Positions 38,520 through 50,961 of a stretch of DNA of 64,000 nt are shown here, piece by piece (position 1 is the stretch's first letter; every line of letters starts with the position of its first letter). Under the pieces are notes generated by a model that saw nothing but the letters and a program-made list of their open reading frames with translations, searched no databases and had not been told where the DNA came from. The DNA comes from Proteles cristata cristata (lineage: Eukaryota > Chordata > Mammalia > Carnivora > Hyaenidae). The translations under genes and the position numbers were made by a program. The stretch covers positions 682,001-746,000 of the forward strand of contig JAESUZ010005101.1 in the NCBI GenBank assembly GCA_017311185.1. The letters run 5' to 3'.

Positions 38520-38630
38520 AGAAAGAATGAGGCACAGAGATCAAATAACTCTCTCAACTTCCTGAAGCTAAGAGCGGCAGAACCAGGAATCGAGCTCAGG
38601 CCACCTGATGGCTCATGCCCCTACTAAGTA
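38520..38630 (+). mobile_element. MIR fragment
   Basis: GAGGCACAGAGATCAAATAA and CAGAACCAGGAATCGAGCTC are the 3' half of MIR. It lies only about 140 bp downstream of exon 6 in gene orientation. Confidence 0.7.
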
Positions 38631-38767
38631 CTCTATACGCATCTCTAAGTTCTCACACTTCCAACAATTCCCGCTGGTGGAGGGGAGAGTGAGGGACAGT
38701 TACGAACAAAGGGGACCCTGACATCAGAAGCCTACCATGACTTTTTTCACAGCACCATCCTTGCTTA

Positions 38768-39533
<766 letters not shown>

Positions 39534-39724
39534 CCCATCAGCATCAAATGCAGCTCCAAATCCATATTCCCCTCCCTTCATAGCTTCTAGAAGGGTCGTT
39601 GCATATGTCAGGTTTGGGTCAGGATGCTGCCCACCAAAATCTTCCAGCGGAACACAGTTTATCGCAGAATTGGCGGGGGCTCCCAGCTCATCACACAGGA
39701 CTTTTCTCACATAGGGCCCCATAA
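39534..39724 (-). CDS. PGM5: PGM5 exon 5 (ends inside metal-binding loop)
   Basis: This is a 191 bp internal exon on the minus strand. It starts TTATGGGGCCC after a TCTCTTTTTAG acceptor and ends GATGGG before a GTAAGT donor (phase 1 in, 0 out). It encodes [20 protein letters not shown], then [20 protein letters not shown] and [24 protein letters not shown], about residues 233-296. DADG is the first part of the metal-binding loop, DGDGD in PGM1 and DADGD in PGM5. Its aspartates coordinate Mg2+ in active family members. The first two Asp are here and the third is the first codon of exon 6, so an intron splits the loop. The residues [17 protein letters not shown] and the Ala in DADG separate PGM5 from PGM1. 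Confidence 0.98.
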
Positions 39725-41289
39725 CTAAAAAGAGATACACAGCAATATGAAATCTTTGCAGAAACCCTCAAGGGTATTCTATCCTGCTTAGAAAAAGAAA
39801 GGCAATTTAATAGCACAGAAAAATAATAAAGAAATTCTTCAAGCTTTCTCAAGACACAGTACAGAGTAATACTTACGTCAGCTACCATTCACTGAACACC
39901 TAATATGTGCCAGTGACTATGCTGGGCATATTGATGCATCCAATAACCCAGTTACATAACATTTTCCTTCAAAACTTTTCTAATATCTTGCCAAAAAGAA
40001 ATCAACCACTTAGTAATAGTCCATTGTGTGTAGCTTTTTATGAATTGAAAACTTTAGCTAAATATATGCAAAGGCACTAAAAGGCTCCAGCAACGTTCTC
40101 GGTCTTTGCAATCACTTTAATTCTGCCAAGTATATAATGAGACACTGCAAACCACTAAAGCTTATAAAATGAAGCATATTTTACAAGATAAGTGCTAAGG
40201 AATGGTGTTTTCCAGTTCGACACACATTTATGGAGCACCTAACGTGGAATCCCCACATTGAGAATGCAAAGCATCATACTCAAAGGATGCAAAGCACACG
40301 GTCCCTACATTACTGGGCTCTTAAACCGGCGGTGGGATGAGTGAAATGTACAGGTGAGTGACTGCAGTGGTAAGGCGGGTGCTATTCAATGTATATTTAT
40401 GAAATAATTAGATCTAACGGCTTAGGAGAAGAAACAACCACCGGTGAGGTTTCGAGAAGGAGGTGGCATTTCTAGGAAGACTTGAAGAAAGAATACAGAT
40501 TTGATAGAGATGGGATGTGAGGATGTCATCCAAATGGAAATGACATTATGAACAAGGGAATAGAGTCTGAGACAGAATATGCAGCACATTTGGGGACCAG
40601 CAAGCAATCCTGTTGAGTGAAGCATTGCTTTCCCTTTATTTTCCACTAATATGACGCAAATCTCAAACAGTGAACATCCTCTGAGTTTGCATTTTAGGTT
40701 TCCGTTGGAGAACCAATCCTTTCCCCGTCTTAGTTCTTATAATCTTGATATGGCTAAATTCCACTTCCGCCAAAGCTGAGAAGGTGACCTCGGTCACCCA
40801 ATCAATGTCTTCCATCCACAGTGACTGATTCAGAGAGCGGCATATAGTACAAGCTAGGCAATGAGGCTCAAAACCAGATATATTGCTCAAACTATTTAGA
40901 AAGAGAAGCTGTATTCCCTCTAGGGCAGATAATGCTAGGGTAAGAACCTAAAAGATCCTTGTCTGGGGAATATGACTGGCCCAATAAGAAAGAACAAAAC
41001 AGCCCCCACAAACTACCTTACAGTAAAGCCCACAGAGGATGAGCTCCACACAAGAGCTCAGATCTCCCAATAAAAACTGTAGTGCCTCATTCTTAAACAC
41101 ACCAGGCAGCCAAGGATCACCAAACTTTTGATAAATGCAATTAACATGAGACCAAAACACAAAGAGTAAAGAGCAACCTGGAGGAAACAGAAACTATACA
41201 GGGAGAAGAAAGTTTTTTAAACATATACCAGCAATATTTTAATAGAGATCAACAAGATATGATAGAATGGTGAAAATTGAAAGGACTGA

Positions 41290-41960
41290 GAATACGAAGT
41301 GGGGACACGGAAAAACTGAAGCCCCCATACGCTGCTGGTGGTGCAAATGGCACAGCCTCTTTGGATAGCAGCTTGGCAGCTTCTTACAAAGCAAAATATG
41401 CACTTGTCCTATGACTCGGAAATCTCAGATCTAAGACAAATGAGATCAAGTACTGCATAAAGACAGGCTTCCAAATGTTTATGGCAACTTTGTAATAGCC
41501 AAAACCTAGAAGTAATCCTAACCATGTCTACTGGTGAATAAGTAAACGCACTGTGATTCATCTGTGCAACGGAACAGTACCCAGTGGTAACAAGGGGTAG
41601 CACTGCTGACACACACAACACCATGAACCCACCTCTAAAGCTTTATGTGAGTGAAAGAAGCCTAAAGTAAAGGGGTACGTATTTTGTGCTTCCATTTACG
41701 TGGCTTTCTGGAAAAGGCTCAATTATGGGCACAAGAGCAGATGAGTGATTGCCAGGAGCTATGGGTTAGGATAAGGGGTATGATTACAAAGGGCCACGAG
41801 GGAATTTGCTGGAGTGAGGGAAATACTCTATATCTTGATTGTCAGAGTTGTTAGATGACTATATATTCTTGTCAGACTTCATCGAACTGAATGCCTACAA
41901 GATGTCAGTTCTACCACATATAAGTTAAACCTCAGTAAACCTGCCATTTAAAAAGTAAGT
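41290..41960 (+). mobile_element. ancient L1 ORF2 and 3' UTR fragment
   Basis: CTGCTGGTGGTGCAAATGGC, GGCAACTTTGTAATAGCCAA, GATTGCCAGGAGCTATGGGT and AACCTCAGTAAACCTG follow the order of an old L1 end. No frame is open. Confidence 0.8.
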
Positions 41961-42254
41961 CATTCATGAAACATGAATAGGCCACTATTTTTTTTAAAAG
42001 AGATTATTTGGAAAAGAAAAAATAAGCTTTGGGAAATTAGAAATAATCATTAATAATAATAATTCAGATTGTGGAACTGAAAAACTTCACGGGAGGGCTT
42101 AGCAAAAAAGTTGAGGAAATCTCCCAGGAAATAGCACAAAACAAAGAAAGGAAAATAAGGAGGGGGAGGTACAGAGGAGAGAACAGAATAACTAAAGGAT
42201 CAGTCCTTAGGTCCAGTACCTAAACAATAACCATTCTGGAAGGAAAGGAAAGAG

Positions 42255-42700
42255 AAAATAATAAAGGAAATCATTCAAGAAATAATTTAAGAAAATCACA
42301 GAATTAAAGGACAAATTTCCAGATTAAGAGGATCTCCCAAGCACCTAGCACAGCAGAGGAAAATAATCCCATGCTAAGATTCATCAGCGCAAAAGGTAGG
42401 GATACTGATAAGCCAAAAGCCCTAAAAGACTCCAGAAAAGAAAAACAAAAGATTTCATACCATGGATTAAAAATCAGAATAGCATCCGACTTCTCAAATT
42501 CAATACAACTGGCTATAAGCCAGTGGAGCAAGGCCCTCAAACTTCTGAAGGAAAATAATATCCATCTTAAATTTCTATATCCAGACAGATATCCCTTGAG
42601 GGCAAGGAGAATGTGTTCCTCCAAAACAAAGAAGTAAATCACAAAAATGGAAGACAAAGGATCCGGAAATAGGAGCGTCAACATGAGAAGGGGTAAAGAG
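42255..42700 (+). mobile_element. ancient L1/HAL1-like fragment
   Basis: CATACCATGGATTAAAAATC, CAGAATAGCATCCGACTTCT, GTGGAGCAAGGCCCTCAAAC and TTCTATATCCAGACAGATAT read like the ORF1-bearing part of old L1-related elements. Translation resembles SDFSNSIQLAISQWSKALKL. Family assignment is uncertain. Confidence 0.6.
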
Positions 42701-43439
42701 AATCACTAGAATGATAATGATAGCAACAACTCAGAGAGGAACTAGTGCAGAGTGGAGCAGATCAGAGATCTGCAGGAACCAGAAGTGAGAAGATTTAAAC
42801 CCTGGGAGAGTATGGGGGTTAAGAGTGGTAAATATATCTAGTGAAAACTAAGCAAAGAGAGAACAAGACAAAGGAGATTAAAAAGTTGTGCTGTGAGAAA
42901 ATATATTTACGGTACTTTGCATGGTTTGGCAAGATTATGATATTGTAGACACTGGATGCCGATCTTACCAAAATGATGATCTAATTAGTTGAAGGAAGTG
43001 TGCTTGGATTTAGTGAGTGGAAAGGGTGAAAAAGAACTACCACCTCATCTTCCATGGTATAAAGTCAGGAATACCCAGACTGAAACTTAACAAGGAGCAA
43101 TATATTCATAGTATTTAATAGGAAGATAAATATCTAAACAAAGAAACAAAAAAAGCTTAAAAATATTTTTTTTAAAGTTGCCTCTATAGGGAACTGGGGA
43201 AAGTTGGAGGTAGAGTTTTTTCATAATAAACTTTGAACTACTTGACTGTTTAAACTGCATGTACATTGATCAAAATATATTTTTTAATGCCTACAGTTAA
43301 CGATCCATTCCACACTTGAAGAGTCATCGCCTCTAACTCATTTGTTCACCACTATCTTCATTTGCACCAAAAGAGAGAAACTGCCAGAGGGAAGGGAGAT
43401 AGGGAAATGGGCAAAATGGGTGAAGGGGAGCAGGAGAGC

Positions 43440-43670
43440 CAGCCTTCCAATTTTGGAATGAGTAAGTCATGCGGATGAAAGATACAGCACAGGGAATGTA
43501 GTCAACGGTATCTTAATGGCGTTGTATGGTGACAGATGGTAGCTTTGCTTGTGGGGAGCAAAGCATAATATATAGAGCTATCAAATCACTCTGTTGTACA
43601 CCTGAAACTACTGTAACATTGTGTGTCAATTACACTTCACTTAAAAATGATATTTAAAAAAAACTAAAGA
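43440..43670 (+). mobile_element. L1 3' UTR end (old)
   Basis: CAGGGAATGTAGTCAACGG, TATCAAATCACTCTGTTGTA, CACCTGAAACTACTGTAACA and TGTGTCAATTACACTTCACT are typical of an old L1 3' end. It stops about 175 bp short of exon 4. Confidence 0.82.
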
Positions 43671-43845
43671 AAAAAAAAGAGAGAAGTTAGAACTCAAGTT
43701 TTCAGAGCATTCCAAATACCTGAATATACACACATCGTGTGAATATCTATGAATCCAATCTTCCTCATAATTTCAGAAACCCAACATGGGTAGAGGTCTC
43801 TTTAACATTTCTTGTCCACCAATTGGGAAAAGACCATGAACTTAC

Positions 43846-43971
43846 CTCCGTGCATTGCATCAACTCGGATCTTCAGTTGGCCAGGTCCCGTCAGCAAACT
43901 CTTGATGGCATTAAAGTCAAAGATGGTCCGAAGGAGGTTGAGATAGATATCTACTGGGTCCACTATTTCCA
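43846..43971 (-). CDS. PGM5: PGM5 exon 4
   Basis: This is a 126 bp internal exon on the minus strand. It begins TGGAAATAGTGG after a TATCCTTAG acceptor with a pyrimidine-rich tract, and ends CACGGAG before a consensus GTAAGT donor. Phase is 1 to 1. The translation, including the split Val, is [20 protein letters not shown] then [22 protein letters not shown], about residues 191-232. This is the start of domain 2 of the phosphohexomutase fold. [14 protein letters not shown] differs from the human form as I remember it (GPSQLKIRIDAMHG) at two positions, which is ordinary divergence between mammals. The terminal G pairs with TT of exon 5 to make the next Val. Confidence 0.96.
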
Positions 43972-44946
43972 CTAAGGATAGGAAAGCAAAAGGAAACATC
44001 AATGACCCTACTCGTGAAGTCTACTTGGAAGTGTAAAAAAAAGAATAACTAACCTAACAGCATAAAGTTCTGCTCACAATTCCATCGTAACCATACACAT
44101 CATGTGGGAAGCCACGTGTCCATTTGTAGGCTAAGTCACAAATCAAGGCACAATCAAAATACTACAGACTTTTCAGGTCATCATTGGGTGTAAATAATAC
44201 AAGTTATAAATTCTTCTTTGCAATTGAAAAATCAACCACAAAATAAAGTAGTTAGGATAAAACTATGTCCCCTTAGCCCACCATCCTCCTACAAACTCCT
44301 TCCCAAAAAATGCACACACCTCAACACTAAGCAGCATCTTGGCACACCCTGATGCCTCTCCTGTGGGGCTGAGCCAAAGAATGACTCAGCAGGCTTGAAA
44401 CAAATCAAGGAGTGACATCAGTGAACCCTATTTTCCAAATGCCATTGTGACCACCAAATCCAGGGTGGGAACTGGTGATGAAGGATATATTCCTGAGTTT
44501 GTATGAAGTCTCTTGTGTGCCCAATCCAGTACCGATTTCAGGGTGAATGCCACATATTTAGAAATCCTCATGAAACATGAATGGTCTTCAATGTCTAGTA
44601 CAACCCAATGACCAGGAATCCAAAACAAGTCTTTTTCAGTTATTTGACAGATACACAAAACCCAAAATACATTACTTTTTTCAGACTTGGCCATCAGCAT
44701 ATAATTAATACTGAGAAAGAACTTTTCCTGGAAGAGTAAATATTTGACTCTTTAGGCACTAAAATTTGTCCATAAGCCCTGCTTTTCAATTCCTACTTAA
44801 ATTTTAATATGTATGGATATTGTCCTTCAAATGTTTCAAGTTCACACTACTTTGGGATTCTGAAATATTAAGCCTGGTAAGATATTACCAATCCATCTTT
44901 CACTATTTTCAGTAAATCCAGGTATAAAATTTAACGGATGGAATTT

Positions 44947-45387
44947 AAAAATATTTTTAATGTTTTATTTATTTTTTTTTAATTTTTTTTTAATGTTTTA
45001 TTTATTTCTAGGAGAGAGAGAGACAGCGTGAGCAGGGGAGGGTCAGAGAGAGAGGGAGACACAGACTCTGAAATAGGCTCCAGGCTCCGAGCTGGCAGTC
45101 AGCACAGAGCCCGAGGCGGGGCTCGAACCCACGAACCGCGAGATCATGACCCAAGCGAAAGTCGGACGCTTAACCGACTAAGCCACCCAGGCGGCCCTGT
45201 TTTATTTATTTTTGAGAGAGAGAGAGAGAGTGCGAGCAGGGCCGGGACAGAGAGGGAGGGAACAGAAGATCAGAAGCAAGAAGGCAGACAGCAGCAAGAC
45301 CAATGTGGGGCTCGAACTCACAAACCGTGAGATCGTGGCTTGAGCCAAAGTCAGATGCTCAACTGACTGGGCCACCCAGGAGCTCCG
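44947..45387 (-). mobile_element. CAN SINE (outer, host of nested insertion)
   Basis: The inverted SINE is split in its T-rich end by a second copy and resumes at about 45213 to end in GGCCACCCAGGAGCTCCG. The outer duplication AACGGATGGAATTT is perfect at 44933-44946 and 45388-45401. Confidence 0.96.
44976..45197 (-). mobile_element. CAN SINE, CTAG-tail subfamily (inner, nested)
   Basis: A complete inverted young SINE (TTTATTTCTAGGAGAGAG to GCCACCCAGGCGGCCC) sits inside the older one. The inner duplication TGTTTTATTTATTTT lies at 44961-44975 and 45198-45212. Confidence 0.96.
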
Positions 45388-45489
45388 AACGGATGGAATT
45401 TTAATATTTCATATGAAACTATCTCATCATCTGGTCAAATACAAATCTAAAAATATTTTTTCCTTGCACTTACAATCAGTGTGTGTCAT

Positions 45490-45554
45490 TGTGCCCATTC
45501 ATATACAATGTGCCCATTCATATATAATCGATGTGCCCATTCATATAAAATGTA
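45490..45554. repeat. three-copy tandem repeat
   Basis: The unit TGTGCCCATTCATATA plus a short AT-rich linker occurs three times in a row, beginning near 45490, 45509 and 45532. Spacing is about 19 and 23 bp. It is not part of a SINE or L1 that I can recognise. Confidence 0.9.
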
Positions 45555-47429
45555 ACTTTCTGTATTCGTTAAAAAATCAATCCTTTGACATGAGGGGGAT
45601 ATTAATTTGTACAAGTTAAGAATTAATCAATATGAAATATATACCTATAAATGGTTAAAATATTAAGTTTTATGATATGTATGTTTTACATATAATTACA
45701 ATAAAAAATAATTATTTATAAAACAAAATGTTATGTCCTGAATACATTAGAAGTCTTACTCACGCTACAATACAGGAGAATATTTTTGGCAATTTCATTC
45801 TGGTTCTTTAATCTGTGAACCACTTTCCCAAATATACTTGGTATTCACAGTCGAGAACACATAGTAAACAGAAATGTAAAAAACAAGAATCAAGTAGAAT
45901 TTAGTGAAGACTGAAAGTTCACATCAAATGGTTCATGCTCTTGACCCTTTAAGGTGAAATGCCAAGGAATGCTGTGTTTCCAATTAACGCAAGCCCTGCT
46001 CAACATTTAAAACAGCAAGAACACAGCACATAAATGATCCCAAACAATTATCTCCAAATTCTTCTTGTGAGCCAAGAGATTCTTCTCCCCACTTCCCAGT
46101 ATCCACAGCATTTTAGAAAAATCCTCAAACTAGCAATGGGGCTGAGCAATTGCCTGACTCTGAGCTCACCAAAGATGCAGGGGTCGCCGGAACAACTATA
46201 AAAATTGTGAAGGTACCAAAAATCAGTTAATCAATAACACCTTCTTCCTGATTGGTAATGCCTGGGTTTTCCCAGTCATTTCATTGTCCAGTTTTTCCAA
46301 ATATATGTAAACAAGGGTATTTAACTCATTTTGTTTCACGTAATATATCTCTCGTTGATAGGAGTCAAGCAAGTGTGTGTGTGCACATGTGCATGTGCCC
46401 AGCGAGATTAATAAAAGGAGACACCATGATTTCCAGTATCACAGGGCTTTCAATTAATTTCTGATTAGCTAAGCAAGCAATTGACTCAAAATCCTTCAAG
46501 AAAAAGGTAGTCGTGTTAGCTTAATGTGGGACCCCCTCAACAGTCCATTTCAAGTCTTCTCTGTCCCTCAAAGGCCATGTGACTATGAGTCACGTATTTA
46601 ATCTTTTTAGCTCAGTTAAATTACTGTCAAATAAGGGTAACATCTGAACACAAACTGTATTTAAGCTCATGGGGCACTAAAGGAGTAAACAAACAGTTGG
46701 CTTTATTGCTAATTGTATACCTTCTGGGCAAAAGCAATAGGATAAAAGAGAGGGGAATAATAATATGCATATATATGATATTAACGATATTATATGGTTC
46801 AGTATTAATCCAAAAAATTAAAGGTTATAATCTGAGTACTCCAGAAGTTTTAGTCACTCTTTAGGGTATTTGGTGCAATTTCATTCTGTTCTTTGCCTAA
46901 CTCCATTCAGTACTTACTGAGCTCCTTTGTAAAATCTCCTAACATAGCACTTGCTACAGAATAGGTGATTACTTGTGCGTTGAATCAGGTTGAACAGCAA
47001 GGTTCTGGCTTGGGAAAGAAATGCCTACCTTCCATGGGTAATTTTCATAACCCCCACTACTTGCTGAGTCTCTTCTCAACTCTTTAAGATATTCCAGCAT
47101 CTTCCCCTTAGTTGATTAGAAAAGGGAAGACATGTTTTGGCAATTCACAGACTATTCTTGGAATGCTATAAGGGAGCCAGCCATGGCATTATTTTTGTAC
47201 ACACTGAAAGTGACCTAGAGTTTAGAAAGTCATTTTTAAAAGTTGCCAGTTCTGAATATCTTGGCTGTCCTCACTTCCCTGTGCACCACAGTCTTGGTTC
47301 ATCTGTTTCTCAAGGGTCAATCCCAAAATGGACAATCCAGTGACTTTAATGCGTGCCTTCCCCTGTAGAAGCGAGAGTCACCACCAACCCATGGAGATAT
47401 TCTGGCTTTTTCAAAATATAATCTATTAC

Positions 47430-47576
47430 CTCTAAACGGCTTGAATTTGTTCTCCAGGTCAAATTCTTGTCTTCCCAGCCGAGACAGGTCAATTCGAAGA
47501 TCCGGACATATGGCATACTCCTCAATTGTTTTGCTGATCTGATAGATTTTGTCGGAGACCACATCTGGTGCAGGAC
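47430..47576 (-). CDS. PGM5: PGM5 exon 3
   Basis: This is a 147 bp internal exon, read on the minus strand from GTCCTGCACCAG (after an ACACGTTAG acceptor) to TTTAGAG (before a GTAATA donor). Its first two bases complete the Gly codon begun in exon 2, and its last base begins the Val codon finished in exon 4, so the phase is 1 to 1. The product reads [20 protein letters not shown], then [20 protein letters not shown] and LENKFKPFR, about residues 142-190. This is the end of domain 1 and the linker to domain 2. The donor (GTAATA) is weaker than the GTAAGT sites of exons 4 and 5 but canonical. The reading frame is open and joins in frame on both sides. Confidence 0.96.
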
Positions 47577-48122
47577 CTAACGTGTGAAAGTAGCACACCA
47601 CCAAAAACAAAATTTTTTTAAAAGTGTCTGCAATTTCAATCAGAGAAATGTTATCTCCTTCACCACCAAGCGAAAGAAAGATGCATTTGTTATCCAAACA
47701 ATGGACAAACTGTTCACAGTTCAATTAGCCTCCGTTCTCCTGACGCGGTATTCATCCATGATGGAGGAAATTGGGTCAGCCTCACCTGTTCTACGTAGGC
47801 TTATGACCCACATGTTTGTTTGTCTGAATCCACTTCTCAGCAATGATACATCTTCCCTAAAAATAGTTTCACACCTGCTGGGGAGACCCGGTTATGTAAT
47901 CAGCTTTATTCAGGATATGAGACACCAAGAGAATATGCACTTGACCTAAGTGAGGGATCCCAGATTTAAACTGCAGCCTCCAAAGTGCACCTAAAGAAAG
48001 AGAGTATGACTTCTACTCTCAGGTTGGCTGCCGTGTTGAGGCAGGAGCTTCCCAGGGTCAACTATTTCCCCCCCACACACACACTCCCTAGTGACTCCCA
48101 AGTTTTTAAAATGAGGTTTAAA

Positions 48123-48339
48123 TGGGGTGCCTGAATGACTCAGTCAGTTAAGCATCTGACTCTTGGTTTGGGCTCAAGTCCTGATCTCATGGTTTCATGG
48201 GTTCAAGCACCGCATGAGGCTTTGTGCTGGCAGGAGAGCCTGCTTGAGAGTCTCTGCCCCCCTCTTTCTCTGCCCTCCCCACCCACTCACTCTGTCTCTC
48301 AAAATAAATAAATAAACTTAAAATTTTTTCTAACAAAAT
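48123..48339 (+). mobile_element. CAN SINE (older subtype)
   Basis: The SINE head is TGGGGTGCCTGAATGACTCAG and the tail is (AAAT)n. The duplication AAATGAGGTTTAAA lies at 48109-48122 and 48341-48354. Confidence 0.94.
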
Positions 48340-48644
48340 GAAATGAGGTTTAAACAAAAATATGTGATCCATTTCCTTATAAGACTGAGAGGACAATTAG
48401 GTTGTGATACACCCGAAATGAATGGAAAATCAACAACTTGCACTCCTTTTGTTTTTCTTTTCATTTTAAGCTTTATATCATAATGCGACGCACTTGAGGC
48501 TTTTTGTGACAGGCTTGGAGATCAAATGAGTACATCGAGAGATCTAAAATATAAATGATAGTGAGATAGACAATAGATAGATTCTATATGAATTACCCAA
48601 CCACAGTGTAACTTTCAGTTGAACAGAAATCAAGAAATAATTTC

Positions 48645-48975
48645 TTTTCTATCCCAATCTTTAGAACCACACTGTCCAGTACAGGAGCCACTAGCGATAT
48701 GTGGCTATCGAGCATTTGAAGTGTGGCTAGCAAAATCGGTCTGTGTTGTCATTGTAAAATACATGTCCGATTTTGAAGAGTTCACCGAAAAAAATGTAAT
48801 AGATGCAGTTAATTTTTTACAGTGATATGCTAAAATGATATTTTCAGTATATTAGTTTTAAACTGCATTATTCATTTCATCTTTTGATTTTGCTTTTTTC
48901 ACATGGCATCTAGAAAGTTTAAAATCATCTCTGACGCACCATGTATTTCTATTAGATAGTGCTGCCTTAAAGCAT
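48645..48975 (+). mobile_element. hAT-type MITE-like repeat (MER class)
   Basis: CACTGTCCAGTACAGGAGCC, ACTAGCGATATGTGGCTATC and TTGAAGTGTGGCTAGC match a common mammalian non-autonomous DNA transposon. The 3' end (TTCTATTAGATAGTGCTG) may be its inverted terminus. I do not assign the exact family. Confidence 0.7.
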
Positions 48976-49829
48976 AGCACTGCTTTTGCTTCCCAATAAA
49001 TGTTCATGGAACATATAAAAAGGAATAGCATCCAAACACATCAAATTGTACCCATTGAATGTGTGCAATATATTTTTTTGTATATCAATTATACCTCAAG
49101 GAAGTTGTTTTAACAATAAAGGAATAGCAATAGCTGCATTCCAGTGCGTGGGAAAGAGAGCCTCATCGATTTTTCCCATAGTTCCTTGTCCTACGGGAAA
49201 CGTAAAGACTACAAAGAAAGAAAAGCATGGCCCTCCTTCTTCACTCCTCATCATTTTTTATCCTCTCGCAAAACTTCAAACCGAAAATAGCCTTGTCTAG
49301 TTTTTACGGTTTTTATGATTGTCAGCTAAGACAATTCATATCGCCCTGCTTCCCAGGCTCCATATTGTGTTCTTCGGCTAGGTCGCTCATTTTTGAAAAG
49401 TCTGAATCGTGATGACAAAGCACGCTAATTTCCAAAGGTGAAACAACTTCTAGAATGTTGGTTTTCTATGATGCCAATCAGCCACTCGTGTTGTGACCCC
49501 CACAGTTCATCAACAACCTCTACAGCCAGTGACAACTTCCCAGTTCCTTGACATCTTTTACTCCAATGACTTTCCCTCTTCATTTTAGTCAATGGCTGGC
49601 AGAGTCATATCTTAAGTATTGTTGTCGCTTGAAGTCCTTCAAAACTATCAAATTGGAATGTCCTCAACCCACAAACTCCTTATCTACCAGCCACCCTACT
49701 CTGTACCTCTGTTGAACCTGCTCATTCCTATACTGATGCTCGTCATCACTTGAATAATCACAGGCTATTGGTCCATTCTAGTTTCAGTGGTCTCTTATCC
49801 CAGGCAATACCCGCTGGTCCACCATTTGA

Positions 49830-50060
49830 GCCATACCTTTGTTAGCATGATAACATATGCCAACATTTACTGAAACTTACATATACCACGTTTCACACTT
49901 TCTATGTAATTGAGCACTCACAAAAAGCAGATGAAGTAAAAATTATTATTATCCTCATTTTCCAAATAAGGAAAATGAAATTTGAAGAGGGGGAGACCCT
50001 TAACCAAGATCCCATCACTGGTAATTAACTGAGGCTGGATTTTGAATGCTAAGAGTCCAA
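49830..50060 (+). mobile_element. MIR fossil
   Basis: CAACATTTACTGAAACTTAC, ATTATTATCCTCATTTTCCA and CAAGATCCCATCACTGGTAA follow the MIR order. Confidence 0.78.
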
Positions 50061-50479
50061 TGTCAGCTCAGACACCTGTAACAAGTTCAAGCCCTCAGGA
50101 GGCTGTGCCACGCCCACACTGCCATTCCCCAACCCTGGGACATTGCTGTCACCTTCCCCCACTGCTGCCATTCCCAGACTCTCACATGGTGCTGGAGGCA
50201 GTCACAAACTAACACTGACTGGCTGCCTCTAAGAATGAGGCTGCTAACCATCACAACTTCCCATGAATTCTCAACAAATTTCCCAGAGTACCTTTTACAA
50301 AATATGTTCCAAGTCCCTTCTTTATCCTTGTCTCATGATCTTAGCAGGCAATCTTTCTTCTTTCTTTTTTAATAGATCTAGGAGCTATTTCCCCAAACTT
50401 ACTTTCTGCACCCCTCAGGGTTGCTTCTTTCCCCATTCCTTGCCTTCTTATTCAAATGTTCTGCCTTCTCCCTGAATCT

Positions 50480-50625
50480 AGGCTCTGACTGAGTGTCACA
50501 GCTTACTAATTCTGTGACATTGGTCAACTTTTTAAAACCATTTTACTCTTCAGTCACTTCATCGGGTTGTTAGGAGGATTAAATGAGATAATGCACGTAA
50601 AGGTGTGAGTATGGCGCCCCGGACA
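50480..50625 (+). mobile_element. MIR (MIRb-like) fossil
   Basis: TAATTCTGTGACATTGGTCA, CACTTCATCGGGTTGTTAGG and AGGATTAAATGAGATAATGC are the MIR 3' half. Confidence 0.85.
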
Positions 50626-50759
50626 TTGTAAGATTAAAAAAAAAATCCAGTACTTTTATTATTGATTCCATTTCCTCTCTAGCATCTTCCCCTATACTTA
50701 AAAACATGCTCAGAATGGTCCTGTCCTCTAAATCCAATTTAAAAGCAACGTAGTTCCAG

Positions 50760-50961
50760 GGATGCCTGGATGGCTCAGTTAGTTACGCATCGTGACTCTT
50801 GATTTCAGCTCAGGTCATGATCTCATAGTAATGAGTTCAAGTCCATGTCAGGCTCTGCACTGAGCGTGAAGCCTCCTTGGGATTTTCTCTCTCCCTCTCT
50901 AACTGCCCCTCCTCCCTCTCTCAAAATAAGTAAATAAACACAAAATAAAACAAAATAAAAT
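50760..50961 (+). mobile_element. CAN SINE (older subtype)
   Basis: The SINE has an ATGCCTGGATGGCTCAGTTA head and an (AAAAT)n tail. A 19 bp duplication, AAAAGCAACGTAGTTCCAG (50741-50759), recurs with one mismatch at 50962-50980. Confidence 0.96.

Larger units (their letters stand above)
39725..43845 (-). other. PGM5: PGM5 intron 4
   Basis: This intron is about 4.1 kb. It contains MIR-like scraps near 39880-39950 and an ancient interspersed repeat about 40330-40640 (a block of growth-and-weight-like purine-rich sequence whose family I do not name). L1-derived pieces lie about 41290-41960, 42255-42700 and 43440-43670. It contains no CAN SINE, unlike the neighbouring introns. About 40650-41280 and 42700-43430 hold nothing I recognise. 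Confidence 0.85.
43972..47429 (-). other. PGM5: PGM5 intron 3
   Basis: This intron is about 3.5 kb. Its main features are a SINE nested in a SINE at 44947-45387 and a three-unit tandem repeat near 45491-45554. The rest, including 43980-44930 and 45560-47420, is AT-rich unique-looking sequence in which I see no element, apart from a short alternating GT run near 46374-46395. Confidence 0.85.

Noticed and set aside
47584..47949. A 121-codon plus-strand frame next to exon 3
   Set aside because: It lies at the 3' splice region of intron 2 in antisense, has no recognisable domain, and looks like a chance frame.
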